From positions 822,979 to 886,978 of the forward strand of contig NZ_FNPZ01000002.1 of assembly GCF_900107435.1 (NCBI RefSeq): a stretch of 64,000 bases of DNA. Direction: 5' to 3'. The notes beneath the pieces were generated by a model that was given only the letters and a program-made list of their open reading frames with translations, did no database searches and had not been told where the DNA came from. Origin of the DNA: Herbiconiux ginsengi. GTDB taxonomy: Bacteria; Actinomycetota; Actinomycetes; Actinomycetales; Microbacteriaceae. The position numbers and the translations under genes were made by a program. This document shows positions 17,155 to 27,864 of this stretch, piece after piece (within the stretch, counting starts at the first letter, position 1; each line of letters opens with the position of its first letter).

Positions 17155-17743
17155 CTAGGCGCGCAAGCGGGCCGCCGCGATGCCGGCATCCCACCCGGGT
17201 GCCCGCCCACCGCGGGGCGGCACCACCGCGGCGGCGTCGATCCCCGAGGTCTGCAGCAACCAGGAGATGAGGGAGTTCGAGTTCCACATGTCGCTGCCGA
17301 AGGCCGCACGACCCCAGACGGGCGTGGGGACATCCGCGACGCGTTCGATCAGCGCCTCTGCAGCCGACGGGCGGAGCGGGAATCGCACCACCTCGCCCAC
17401 GGCGAAGCGACGATCGGGGAGGATGCCGTCGGCCCAGCACCGCACCTCGTAGCGGAAGAACCGCGACCGTCCGAGCAGGCGCAGGCCGACCGCTCCGGTG
17501 GCCACCACTCCGCGCTCTCCGGCCGGCACGTTCCACGCCGGCGCCATCTCGACGAGGTGTCGCCGCTCACCCGCGACGACATCGAGTGCGGCGTGGAACA
17601 GCGGGCACGGCGCCCGGTGCTCCCGTCGTGCGCGGTAGAGCTCCCACCAGCGGCTGGTGTGCACGACGACGTGACCTCCGGCGCCCACCGGCAGCCAGGT
17701 CAGGTTCGCCGAAGCCTGCTGCTCACCCGTCCGCCCCACCGGC

Positions 17744-17769
<26 letters not shown>
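17155..17769 (-). CDS. Conserved hypothetical protein
   Basis: A 204-residue protein I associate with an actinobacterial conserved family by pattern, without a known function. Characteristic stretches are LPVGAGGHVVVHTSRWWELY, RFFRYEVRCWADGILPD and VPTPVWGRAAFGSDMWNSNSLI. The last contains candidate catalytic polar residues (Trp-Asn-Ser-Asn-Ser). The ATG at 17769 overlaps the end of the upstream ABC-F gene by 26 bases, so it is probably translated from the same transcript. Confidence 0.8.
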
Positions 17770-19399
<1,630 letters not shown>

Positions 19400-19430
19400 C
19401 CGTCCATGCTCTCGTATTCGCCCCCCGAAG

Positions 19431-19469
19431 GGTGTGTAGTATTGGTACACACCTGTAAAGCCACAGGTG
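19431..19469. promoter_or_regulatory. Putative operator at the left end of the catabolic island
   Basis: GGTGTGTA (19431-19438) and TACACACC (19446-19453) form an 8-base inverted repeat. CACCTGT (19450-19456) and ACAGGTG (19463-19469) form a second, overlapping one. They lie between the ABC-F start and the M24 gene. The first 13 bases, GGTGTGTAGTATT, recur exactly on the minus strand at 40668-40680 before the last gene of the island. Confidence 0.6.
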
Positions 19470-19496
19470 AAACAGCGACGTTTGAGGAGGGCTGAC

Positions 19497-20873
19497 GTGA
19501 TCAGCACAGCGACCACCGGCACGATGGCAGTCGACTGGGAGGCGCGAACCGATTTCGATCGCCTCCGCGAAGAACGGCTCGGCCGGCTCCGAGCCCAGTT
19601 GAACGCCTCCGACCTCGGGGCGGTGCTCGCCTTCGACTTCTCGAACATCCGTTACATGACGGCCACCCACATCGGCACCTGGGCGATGGACAAGCTGATC
19701 CGCTTCTCCCTGCTCACCCGCAACTCCGACCCCATCTCCTGGGACTTCGGCTCGGCCGCGAAGCACCACAAGCTGCACAACCCCTGGCTCGACGTCACGC
19801 ACTCCGAGATGGATGCCGACCCGCACTCCCCGCACCACGGCGCCACCCGGCCCCGCGCCGAGAGCGGCGCCCGCGCGGGCATCTCCACCCTCCGCGGCGC
19901 TTTCCACCCCGAAGCGGGGATCGCCGACGAGGTGGCGGCGAAGATCCGGCGGGAGCTCGAGAAGTTCGGCCTCCTCAACGAGCCGCTCGGCGTCGACGTG
20001 ATCGAGCTGCCCATCCTGTTCGCCCTGCAGCGCGCGGGCATCACGGTGGTCGACGGCCAGCAGGTGTTCATGGAAGCCCGGCGCATCAAGACGCAGGACG
20101 AGATCACGCTGCTCACCCAGTCGGCGTCGATGGTCGATGCCGCCTACGAGAACCTCTACGAGTTCCTGCGCCCGGGCGTGCGCGAGAACGAGACGGTCGG
20201 CCTCGTCGCCAAGACGCTCTACGACCTCGGCTCCGAGTACGTCGAGGGCGTCAACGCCATCTCCGGCGAGCGCTGCTCCCCGCATCCGCATGTCTACTCC
20301 GACCGCATCATCCGCCCCGGCGACCCGGCCTTCTTCGACATCCTGCACAGCTTCAACGGCTACCGCACGTGCTACTACCGCACCTTCGCGGTGGGCTCGG
20401 CGAGCCGTGCGCAGCGGGATGCCTACGTGCGGGCTCGCGAGTACATGGACAACGCGATCGACCTGGTGCGCCCCGGCGCCACCACGGCCGACATCGTGGC
20501 GGTCTGGCCGACGGCTCAGGAGTTCGGTTTCCCCGACGAGGAGGCGGCGTTCGCCCTGCAGTACGGCCACGGCGTGGGGCTCTCCATCTGGGAGAAGCCG
20601 ATCTTCTCGCGCCTGGTCTCCTTCGACCACCCGGAGGTGCTGCAGGCGGGCATGGTGTTCGCGCTCGAGACCTACTGGCCGTCGGCCGACGGCATCGGCG
20701 CGGCCCGCATCGAGGAGGAGGTGGTGGTGACCGAGACCGGCTGCGAGGTCATCACGAAGTTCCCCGCCGAGGATCTGCTGGTCGCGGGCGGCAACCGTTA
20801 CTTCACCATCAACGGTCCGCTCAATCCGCTGCGCAGCAGCCAGTCGCACCTGAACCGGCCGGACGCATCCTGA
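19497..20873 (+). CDS. M24-family creatinase/prolidase-like enzyme with an altered metal site
   Basis: A 458-residue protein with the N-terminal creatinase domain (about 20-180, DLGAVLAFDFSNIRYMTATHIG) and a pita-bread M24 domain. The first ligand Asp is in FFDILHSFNG, His in YGHGVGLS, and Glu residues in ALETYW and IEEEV. The second ligand Asp, normally in S-D-x-T-R-T-F, is Cys here (TCYYRTF). That suggests a non-classical or metal-independent enzyme of the creatinase kind. The start GTG 19497 follows GAGGAGG. Stop and next start overlap (TGATG). Confidence 0.85.
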   Translation: MISTATTGTMAVDWEARTDFDRLREERLGRLRAQLNASDLGAVLAFDFSNIRYMTATHIGTWAMDKLIRFSLLTRNSDPISWDFGSAAKHHKLHNPWLDVTHSEMDADPHSPHHGATRPRAESGARAGISTLRGAFHPEAGIADEVAAKIRRELEKFGLLNEPLGVDVIELPILFALQRAGITVVDGQQVFMEARRIKTQDEITLLTQSASMVDAAYENLYEFLRPGVRENETVGLVAKTLYDLGSEYVEGVNAISGERCSPHPHVYSDRIIRPGDPAFFDILHSFNGYRTCYYRTFAVGSASRAQRDAYVRAREYMDNAIDLVRPGATTADIVAVWPTAQEFGFPDEEAAFALQYGHGVGLSIWEKPIFSRLVSFDHPEVLQAGMVFALETYWPSADGIGAARIEEEVVVTETGCEVITKFPAEDLLVAGGNRYFTINGPLNPLRSSQSHLNRPDAS

Positions 20874-21757
20874 TGCCGGCGGTCGCGTTCGTCGGACTCG
20901 GCACGATGGGCAGCGCGACGGTGTCGCGCCTCATCGAGACCGGCCACGAGGTGCACGTCTGGAACCGGTCGCCCGAGCCGGTGGAGCGGATGCGCGCCCT
21001 CGGCGCCATCCCGCTCGGCTCGGTGGCCGAGGCGTTCCGGATCGGCACGGTGTTCTCGATGGTGGCCGACGACGCGGCCGCCGAGAGCCTGTTCACCGAC
21101 GACGTGCTGAGCGCCGCCCCCGAGGGCGCGGCGCACGTGAACCTCGCCTCGCTCAGCGTGGCCGCCACGCGCCGGCTCGCCTCGGCGCACCGGATGCGCG
21201 GGATCGACTATCTGGCCGTTCCCGTGCTCGGCCGCGCGGAGGTGGCCGCCGCCGGCGCCCTCAACCTCGTGGCCGCCGGGCCGGAGCAGGCACTGAAACG
21301 GGTGGAACCGGTGCTCCAGAGCATCGGCAAGCGCACCTGGTACCTCGGCGACGATGTCGCGGCCGCCAGCGTCGTGAAGATCGGGGTGAACTTCAACCTC
21401 ATCCACACCCTGCAGGCCCTCGCCGAATCCGTGACGCTGGTGGAGGCCGCGGGCATCGACCCGTCGGTCTTCGTCGACATCCTCACCGACACCGCCTACA
21501 CCGGCACGGCCTACACCGGCTACGGCCGGCTGATCGCCGAACGGCGATACAGCCCGCCCGGGTTCACGGTCGGGCTGGGCCTGAAAGACCTGTCCCTGGT
21601 CGAATCCGCCGCCGCGGACTACGACGTGGTGCTGCCCACCGTGCCGACGCTCCGCACGATGTTCGAAGCGGCGATCGGAGCCGAACTCGGCGACGCGGAC
21701 TGGTCGGCCATCGCCGAGGTCACCCGCGGGCTGGCCGCACAGCACAGCGAGCGCTGA
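20873..21757 (+). CDS. 3-hydroxyisobutyrate-dehydrogenase-like NAD(P)-dependent oxidoreductase
   Basis: A 294-residue beta-hydroxyacid dehydrogenase. The nucleotide-binding GLGTMG (8-13) with VWNRS after strand 2 suggests NADP preference. The catalytic Lys169 and Asn173 lie in VVKIGVN. It likely oxidises a beta-hydroxy acid or reduces the matching semialdehyde or imine. It is coupled by one base to the M24 gene and forms a two-gene plus-strand operon at the left end of the island. The substrate is not predictable. Confidence 0.88.
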   Translation: MPAVAFVGLGTMGSATVSRLIETGHEVHVWNRSPEPVERMRALGAIPLGSVAEAFRIGTVFSMVADDAAAESLFTDDVLSAAPEGAAHVNLASLSVAATRRLASAHRMRGIDYLAVPVLGRAEVAAAGALNLVAAGPEQALKRVEPVLQSIGKRTWYLGDDVAAASVVKIGVNFNLIHTLQALAESVTLVEAAGIDPSVFVDILTDTAYTGTAYTGYGRLIAERRYSPPGFTVGLGLKDLSLVESAAADYDVVLPTVPTLRTMFEAAIGAELGDADWSAIAEVTRGLAAQHSER

Positions 21758-21787
21758 GGCGCCACCGGCTCACTCCCCGGTGGCGCC
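21758..21787. terminator. Bidirectional hairpin between convergent genes
   Basis: GGCGCCACCGG (21758-21768) pairs perfectly with CCGGTGGCGCC (21777-21787) around an 8-base loop. It lies between the dehydrogenase and XRE-cupin genes, whose ends face each other, and overlaps the last codons of the latter. No U-tract on either side. Confidence 0.65.
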
Positions 21788-22549
21788 GTAGTGGCTGCCG
21801 TAGCCGAAGCCCTCGCCCCCGGAGTGGCGGCCGAGCCGCGCCACCTGCTCGGCGATCTCGCGCGGGTGCGCGAACCCGTGGCGACCCACCACGGCCCAGA
21901 TCGAGACGCAGTCCTGGGTGTAGGGATTGCTGATGCGGTGCGGGATGGTGGAGTCGAACGAGAGGCTGTCGCCCGGCTGCAGGGTGTCTTTGTCGAAGCC
22001 GACCTGCAGATCCATCTGCCCGGTCAGCACGTGCAAGTACTCCCAGCCGGCGTGCCGCATCATGTTCTCGACGGAGTTGGACTCGCTGCCGGCGGCGTAG
22101 GTGACGCGCAGGTATTCGACCAGCGGGTCGTCCTGCACGGTCAGGCGCTCCCAGCGCACGCCGTCGACCCGGATGTCGGGCGCGGTGCCCGCGCGCTGCA
22201 GCCCCGGGATGCCGACCGTGGTCAGCCGTTCCCCGACGGGCGCTGCCGCGGCCTCGCCGGTCGGAGCGCCGGACTCCAACGGCACCCCGGTGACGGCGGT
22301 GGCGAGCAGGGAGTCGAGCGAGAGATCGAGTTCGGAGACGATCGTGTAGAGCGTTCCGATCGAGGGCGTCGCGCGACCCAGTTCCACCTGCGAGATGAAA
22401 CTCGCCGAGACGCCCACGCGCCGGCCGAGCTCGCGCAGCGAGATGCCTTCGGCCGTGCGGGCCTGCCGGATGGCGGCTCCCATGCCGGGCGCACCGTTGT
22501 CCCGCACCGCGTCGACCAGACGCTCCCGCGGGGAGCCAGCTCGTGCCAT
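21770..22549 (-). CDS. XRE-family regulator with C-terminal cupin sensor
   Basis: A 259-residue regulator. The helix-turn-helix spans about residues 23-77 (MGAAIRQARTAEGISLRELGRRVGVSASFISQVELGRATPS). A cupin domain lies at about 140-240 (WEYLHVLTGQMDLQVGFDKDTLQPGDSLSFDSTIPHRI) and probably binds the effector. ATG 22549 follows GAGGGG; ATG 22564 would add five residues. It is encoded at the end of the transport operon but separated from it by a strong hairpin, so it has its own promoter. It is a candidate controller of the island. Confidence 0.88.
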   Translation of the reverse strand: MARAGSPRERLVDAVRDNGAPGMGAAIRQARTAEGISLRELGRRVGVSASFISQVELGRATPSIGTLYTIVSELDLSLDSLLATAVTGVPLESGAPTGEAAAAPVGERLTTVGIPGLQRAGTAPDIRVDGVRWERLTVQDDPLVEYLRVTYAAGSESNSVENMMRHAGWEYLHVLTGQMDLQVGFDKDTLQPGDSLSFDSTIPHRISNPYTQDCVSIWAVVGRHGFAHPREIAEQVARLGRHSGGEGFGYGSHYGATGE

Positions 22550-22635
22550 GTCACCCCTCGTCATCGCGCATTTCCGCTCTCCAGGGTAGACCGTGACCGT
22601 GATTCTCCGGCCAGGAACTGCCGTGATCGTTCAGA

Positions 22636-22666
22636 GGGGTGGGGATCCCCTGTAGTTCCCCACCCC
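22636..22666 (-). terminator. Strong hairpin ending the transport/amidohydrolase operon
   Basis: GGGGTGGGGA (22636-22645) and TCCCCACCCC (22657-22666) form a perfect 10-base stem with an 11-base loop, 24 bases after the SnoaL-like stop codon. No U-tract follows, as is usual in high-GC actinobacteria. It isolates the operon from the XRE-cupin gene. Confidence 0.7.
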
Positions 22667-22689
22667 CGCTCCGTGGCCGCGACGTGCGG

Positions 22690-23106
22690 TCAGCCCTTCG
22701 GGCGCGGTGTCGGCTGGAATGCGATAAGCCTCCAGCGACCGCTGGCGGGGTCGCGCGCCCACACCGACAACGTGACGCTCTCGAGTTCGAGCGGAGTGCC
22801 GGCCGACACGGCCGCGGCGCTCATGCCGCCGACCACCAGAACCGTGTCGGCACCCGCGACCACCACCTCGTGCACGTCGTGGTCGAGCCGGGAGTAGCGC
22901 AGGGTGCCGCTGCCGAGCTTCTCGAGCACGGCAGCCTTGCCGTCGCGCAGCGTGTTCGAGTGGCCGTAGCCGAGCCGATCGTCGAGGAGTTCCCGCAGGG
23001 TCTCGACGTCGGCGTTCAGGAAGGCCCGGTAGCGCTCGGCGTCGAGGCGGAGCACCTCCGTCTCGACGGCGGTCGCCGCGCCGCCTGCGCCAGCCTCGAC
23101 GGTCAT
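22690..23106 (-). CDS. SnoaL/NTF2-like (DUF4440-type) protein
   Basis: A 138-residue cone-shaped NTF2-fold protein: LDAERYRAFLNADVETLRELLDDRLGYGHSNTLRDGKAAVLEKL, then a beta sheet ending VWARDPASGRWRLIAFQPTP. Members include ketosteroid-isomerase-like enzymes and ligand-binding proteins. Its ATG overlaps the stop of the ABC gene (ATGA), so it is the last gene of the island operon and probably serves the same pathway. The reaction is unknown. Confidence 0.85.
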   Translation of the reverse strand: MTVEAGAGGAATAVETEVLRLDAERYRAFLNADVETLRELLDDRLGYGHSNTLRDGKAAVLEKLGSGTLRYSRLDHDVHEVVVAGADTVLVVGGMSAAAVSAGTPLELESVTLSVWARDPASGRWRLIAFQPTPRPKG

Positions 23107-25607
23107 CGCGGAATCCTCCGCCGCCGGCGCAGCCGCACCGCCATCGGCAGCACGGCGGCCACCAGCACGAAGATGCCCTGCAGCCAGTACTGCCACGAGA
23201 GGTCGACGTTGAGGAACGGCAGCGAACTCGTGATGGTCTGCAGCAGGATGGCGGCCGCCGCGACGGCGAGCGCCGATCCCGAGCCGCCGAAGATGCTCAC
23301 ACCGGCGATGACGATCGCGGTCACCGAGGTGAGGGTGAGCGCCTGGCCCACGCCCGCGTCGCCGATGCCGGTCTTCGTGAAGAGCACGACCCCCGCGATG
23401 GAGGCCAGCACCCCGGATGCGACGGTGGCGAGCAGGCGCATCCGCGGCACGTCGACGCCCATCCGGTTCGCCTTCACGGCATCCGATCCGGCGGCCCGGA
23501 AGCCGCGGCCGACGGCCGTGTTGTTGAGACCGAGCCAGAGCAGCACCGCGATCACCACGGCGACCACGAGCACCAGCGGGATGCCGGCGACGGCGGTTCC
23601 GAGAGCCGTCATGAGATCGGCGCTCGCCTGCCCACCGGGCTTCGGCCGCAGCAACTGGGCGGTGCCGAGCACCGCGATCGACGACACCAGGGTGGCGATG
23701 ACCGGAGGCATCCCGAGTCGGGTGACGAGCAATCCGTTGATCAGGCCCACCACGACGCCGGCCACGATGGCGATCGCGATACCGACCACCAAGAGGCCCG
23801 GCCCTCCCCCGCCGAAGAACGACACGATCACCGCCGAGAGCGCCACCACCGAGCCGATCGACAGGTCGATGCCACCGGTGATCACCACGGCGAGCTGGGC
23901 CAGCCCGACCAGGATCAGGATGGCCGCGGCCGCGAGCAGCTGGCCGATGCTCAGCGGGCTGAGGAACGACGGCGCGACGCCGGCGGTCACGAACACCAGG
24001 GCGAAGGTGATGATGAGGAGCGAGACGGTCTGCACCTCGCCGCGCTGGTAGAACGGGAGGCCCTTCTTCGACGTCAGCTCGCCCGCATCCGCGTCGTCAT
24101 TGATCGAGGTCTCGGTCGAGAGCACGGCCGCGCCGGTGATCCGCCGTTCGGTGAGGGTGTCGCCCTCGAGTTCAGCTTGCACCCGGCCGCGGGAGAACAC
24201 CACGACGCGGTCGCAGAGCCCTTCGAGCTCGACGGCGTCGGTGGAGAGGATGACGACGGCCATCCCGTCGTCGGCCATCGCGCGCAGGAAGGCGTAGATC
24301 TCCACACGCGCGCCGGCGTCGACGCCCTGGGTGGGGTCTTCGACGAGCAGCACGGCCGGGCTGCCGAGGCGAGCCCGGGCGAGCAGCACCTTCTGCTGGC
24401 TTCCGCCGGAGAGCGAGGTGATCGGGGTCTCGAGCGTGGGAGTCTTCACGGCGAGGCCGCCGATGGCCTCGTGCACCAGGGCGTTCTCGGTGCGGGGCGA
24501 CACGACGCCGGCCGGCATGGCCAACGAGATGTTCGGGGCGATCACGTTCTCGCGCACGCTCAGCTGGCCGAACATCGCCTCGCCGAGGCGGTCGCCCGGG
24601 AGGTACACGATGCCGGCCGCAGCCGCACGCTTCGAGGTGAGGCCGCTCACGTCACGCCCGGCCAGCGTCAACGAACCCGTGCCGCGGGCGACGCCGGCCA
24701 GAGCCTTCATGAACTCGCGCTGCCCGTTGCCCTCGACTCCGGCGAGACCGACGATCTCGCCCCCGCGGGCGGTGAAGTCGACGTCGCGGAACGCGCGCCC
24801 GGAATAACCGGATGCGGCGAGCACCAGGGGGCGATCGCCACCATCGGGCTTGTCGGGGAACGTGGTCTCGAGCGACCGGCCGACGATGAGCTCGACGATC
24901 TCGTCGGCGTCGTAGTCGGAGACACGGCCGCGGCCGACCACGCGGCCGTCGCGGAGCACCGTCATCCGTTCGGCGATCTCCATCACCTCGGGAATGCGGT
25001 GCGTGATGTAGACCACGGCCGAGCCGGTGGCCAGGAGGCCCCGCACCTGCCCGAAGAGCCATTCGGTCTCGTCGGCGCCGAGCGCCTCGGTGGGCTCGTC
25101 GAGCACCAGCACCTTCGGCTCGGAGGCGAGGGCGGCCGCGATCTCCACGAGGTGCGCTTCGCGCTGCGACAGCGCCGAGACGCGCTGCCGCACGTCGACC
25201 TCGAGGCCGAGCCGGGCGAACAGCTCGGCCGTCCAGGTGGTGGCGGCGCGCCGGGGCGGGCGCACGGAGTCCGGCAGCAGCAGGAGCATGGCGTCGACGA
25301 CCGTCAGTGACGGCGCGAGTGCAGGAACCTGGTAGACGATGGCGAGACCGCGTTCACGGGCCTCGCGGGGGTGCATGCGGGGGCGGGGTTCGCCGCCCAG
25401 GTCGATCGTTCCGGTGTTGGGAACGACCGACCCGGCGGCGATGCCGACCAGCGTCGATTTGCCGGCTCCGTTCTCGCCGAGGATCGCATGCACCTCGCCC
25501 GCGTAGACCGTGACGTCGACGTCGTCGAGGGCACGGACACCCGGGTACTGCTTCCCGATGCCCGAGAGCGTGAGGAGCGGCACGGGCTGGTCGACTGTCT
25601 CGTTCAT
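23103..25607 (-). CDS. Fused sugar-type ABC importer: two ATPase domains plus permease
   Basis: An 834-residue protein combining an RbsA/MglA-like double ATPase (1 to ~500) with an RbsC-like permease (~520 to end, about 9-10 TM). The first Walker A is GENGAGKST (44-52). The first signature is degenerate (LSQREAHLVEIA). The second domain has a degenerate Walker A (GVEGNGQREF) and a good signature LSGGSQQKVLLAR, as in ribose-type importers. A covalent ATPase-permease fusion is unusual for this class, where they are normally separate chains. One-base overlaps with the binding-protein gene indicate a single operon. Confidence 0.9.
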   Translation of the reverse strand: MNETVDQPVPLLTLSGIGKQYPGVRALDDVDVTVYAGEVHAILGENGAGKSTLVGIAAGSVVPNTGTIDLGGEPRPRMHPREARERGLAIVYQVPALAPSLTVVDAMLLLLPDSVRPPRRAATTWTAELFARLGLEVDVRQRVSALSQREAHLVEIAAALASEPKVLVLDEPTEALGADETEWLFGQVRGLLATGSAVVYITHRIPEVMEIAERMTVLRDGRVVGRGRVSDYDADEIVELIVGRSLETTFPDKPDGGDRPLVLAASGYSGRAFRDVDFTARGGEIVGLAGVEGNGQREFMKALAGVARGTGSLTLAGRDVSGLTSKRAAAAGIVYLPGDRLGEAMFGQLSVRENVIAPNISLAMPAGVVSPRTENALVHEAIGGLAVKTPTLETPITSLSGGSQQKVLLARARLGSPAVLLVEDPTQGVDAGARVEIYAFLRAMADDGMAVVILSTDAVELEGLCDRVVVFSRGRVQAELEGDTLTERRITGAAVLSTETSINDDADAGELTSKKGLPFYQRGEVQTVSLLIITFALVFVTAGVAPSFLSPLSIGQLLAAAAILILVGLAQLAVVITGGIDLSIGSVVALSAVIVSFFGGGGPGLLVVGIAIAIVAGVVVGLINGLLVTRLGMPPVIATLVSSIAVLGTAQLLRPKPGGQASADLMTALGTAVAGIPLVLVVAVVIAVLLWLGLNNTAVGRGFRAAGSDAVKANRMGVDVPRMRLLATVASGVLASIAGVVLFTKTGIGDAGVGQALTLTSVTAIVIAGVSIFGGSGSALAVAAAAILLQTITSSLPFLNVDLSWQYWLQGIFVLVAAVLPMAVRLRRRRRIPR

Positions 25608-26791
25608 CAGCTGGAGAACGCCTTCTTGACCTCGTCGGCGGTGAGCAGCGACGACGGGGAGCCGTCATCCGGCGCACCCTGCTGGCAGACATCCGAGGGC
25701 GACTTGGCGCCGTCGGTCTTGCCGGTGGAGTCCTCGGCCAGCGAGAGGTCGTAGATCGAGGGCTCGGTGTCGGAGGTTCCCGCGACGGAGGCGAGCGCCT
25801 TACGCAGGGCGACCCGGCCGACCCAGGTGCGCGACGACACGGTGGCGAGCTCGTACGACGGGTTCGCCGCCTTCAGCGCCTCGAAGCCGCAGCTCAGGCT
25901 GTTCTGGTCGGTGGTGGCGATGGGAGGCAGCGAGATACCGGCCGCCTCGTAGGCGCGGATGACACCGTCGGTCGAGGCTCCGTAGTCGGAGATCACGGCG
26001 TCGATCTGCGGGTACTGCGAGAGCAGTCCGCTCATGGCCTGCTGCGCCTGCGCCGGGTCCCAGTTCGTGGTGACCGGCTCGTCGGTGAGGAGCTTCACCT
26101 GGGGGTTGTCGGCGAGCACTTCCTTGATGCCCTCGAGCTCCTGCGACGAGACGGCGCTACCGGCCGGTCCGCCGAGGAACACGACGTTGCCGCCTGCGTC
26201 GCCGAGCTGGTCGACGACCCACTGGGCCCACGACTTGCCGCTGAACTGGGGCGACCAGTCGGTGTAGTCGAGGTAGTCGGAGCCGGCCGTGCCCTCGGGG
26301 TCGGAGGCGAACGCGACCACGGTCGATCCCGACTGCACCGCGCTGCGGAGAGCCGACAGGTGCGCTTCGCCGGGGCCCGCATCCGGGATGACGAGCACGA
26401 TGTCGGTGCCCTTGGCCGCCATGCTGGTGATGGCGGCGGTGGTGGCCTGCAGGTCGCCGCGGCCGGCTTCGTAGTCGATCGACGTGATGGCCGGGCACTT
26501 CGCGGCCTCGGCCTCGATCTCGGCGCGCACGGTCTTCGACCACGAGTTGGTGCCGAAGCCGTCGACCACGCCGAGGGTGATCTCGCCGTCTTGCGGACAG
26601 ATGCTCGAGATGTCGGCGAACTGGTCCATCGTGCCGGTGGTGCCGACCGCGATGTCGGCGCCGGCCGAGGTCGAGCCGCCTCCGCTCGCGTTGGTCGACG
26701 AGCATCCGCCGAGCAGGAGGGCGAGTGCCGACGCCGCGGCGATGCCGCCGACGGCGATGGTGGTGCGGGAGCGTGTTGCGGGTTTTTTCAT
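25607..26791 (-). CDS. Periplasmic-type substrate-binding lipoprotein of the ABC importer
   Basis: A 394-residue type I (Peripla_BP_4-like) solute-binding protein. A lipobox LGGC ends the signal peptide at about residue 30, so it is tethered outside the membrane. Fold markers are ITLGVVDGFGTNSWSKTVRAEIEAEA, DIVLVIPDAGPGEAHL and AVISDYGASTDGVIRAYEAAG. The ligand class is unclear: ribose-type binding proteins also serve purine nucleosides, autoinducers and polyols. The ATG 26791 overlaps the permease stop by one base (TGATG). Confidence 0.9.
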   Translation of the reverse strand: MKKPATRSRTTIAVGGIAAASALALLLGGCSSTNASGGGSTSAGADIAVGTTGTMDQFADISSICPQDGEITLGVVDGFGTNSWSKTVRAEIEAEAAKCPAITSIDYEAGRGDLQATTAAITSMAAKGTDIVLVIPDAGPGEAHLSALRSAVQSGSTVVAFASDPEGTAGSDYLDYTDWSPQFSGKSWAQWVVDQLGDAGGNVVFLGGPAGSAVSSQELEGIKEVLADNPQVKLLTDEPVTTNWDPAQAQQAMSGLLSQYPQIDAVISDYGASTDGVIRAYEAAGISLPPIATTDQNSLSCGFEALKAANPSYELATVSSRTWVGRVALRKALASVAGTSDTEPSIYDLSLAEDSTGKTDGAKSPSDVCQQGAPDDGSPSSLLTADEVKKAFSS

Positions 26792-27864
26792 CAGGATGAC
26801 TCCTCGTTGAGTGCGGTGGGGTGGGCAGGGGTCTTGCGGCGGTGCACCATGGCCTTCAGGCGCGAGGTGTTTCCGCCGAGCTTGAGTTGCACGACGATTC
26901 CGACGGCGATGATCACGGCCTGGATGATGTTCTGGGCGGCCGTGGTCTGGGTGAAGGTCTGCACGAGCTGGCCGAGCTGACCGAGGAAGAGGGCGCCGAG
27001 CGCGGTGCCGATCACGCTGCCCTTGCCGCCGGTGAGGGCGGTGCCGCCGAGCACGACGGCGGCGATCGAGGGCAGCAGGTAGGCGTCGCCGGCGGTGAGG
27101 GTGGGTGAGCGGAGCAGGCCCGCCAGCAGCACGCCGCAGGCGGCAGCGAGCAACGCGGAGAGCGTGTACGCCGCGACCACGTAGCCGTTCGTGCGGAGGC
27201 CGATGATGCTCGCCGCCCGCGGGTTGGCCCCGACGAGCTCGAAGCGCCGGCCGGCCCGCAGGGCCTTCAGCACCACGTGCACCACCAGCACCACGATGGT
27301 GGCGATGACCACGAGCACCGGGATGCCCAACCAACGCGAGATCGAGAAGCCGGCCAGCGACGCCACCACCTGCCCGCCGTAGCCGCCCGAGACAGCCTGC
27401 ACGGTGCCGACCATCAGGGCGTTGCTCGCGATCGTGACCACGAGCGGCGGCAGACCGAAGAAGGCGATCACGAGACCGCTCACCAGCCCGAAGGCTGCCG
27501 GCACGAGGATGGCGACGACGATCGCCGCTCCCAGTCCCAGCTGATCCGGGCCGCCGAATTTCGCCACGATCAGGGCACCGAGCGTGATGGCGCCCGGAAC
27601 CGAGAGATCCAGGCCGCCCTGCTGGATGACGAGGGTCTGCCCCACCGCTACCACGGCGGTGAGCGCCGCGAACGGCAGCATCGACGACATCGCGGTGGCC
27701 GAGACGCTCCCGGGCGCGATCAACGGACTGATGGCGAACAGCACCACCACGGCGAGCAGCGCCCGCGCCGCCGGCCAGGAGGCGACGCGCGCCCAGAGCG
27801 AGACGGGCTTGATGCCGGGTCGCTCGTGTCCGGTCTGGGCTTTCGGCGCGGATTCCACGGTCAT
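26791..27864 (-). CDS. ABC importer permease (RbsC-like)
   Basis: A 357-residue integral membrane protein with about 10 helices. The branched-chain/ribose permease signature is TLVIQQGGLDLSVPGAITLGALI, with GANPRAASIIGLR in the ATPase-contacting loop. It presumably pairs with the permease half of the fused ATPase protein two genes downstream to make a heterodimeric channel. The ATG overlaps the amidohydrolase stop (ATGA). Confidence 0.92.
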   Translation of the reverse strand: MTVESAPKAQTGHERPGIKPVSLWARVASWPAARALLAVVVLFAISPLIAPGSVSATAMSSMLPFAALTAVVAVGQTLVIQQGGLDLSVPGAITLGALIVAKFGGPDQLGLGAAIVVAILVPAAFGLVSGLVIAFFGLPPLVVTIASNALMVGTVQAVSGGYGGQVVASLAGFSISRWLGIPVLVVIATIVVLVVHVVLKALRAGRRFELVGANPRAASIIGLRTNGYVVAAYTLSALLAAACGVLLAGLLRSPTLTAGDAYLLPSIAAVVLGGTALTGGKGSVIGTALGALFLGQLGQLVQTFTQTTAAQNIIQAVIIAVGIVVQLKLGGNTSRLKAMVHRRKTPAHPTALNEESS

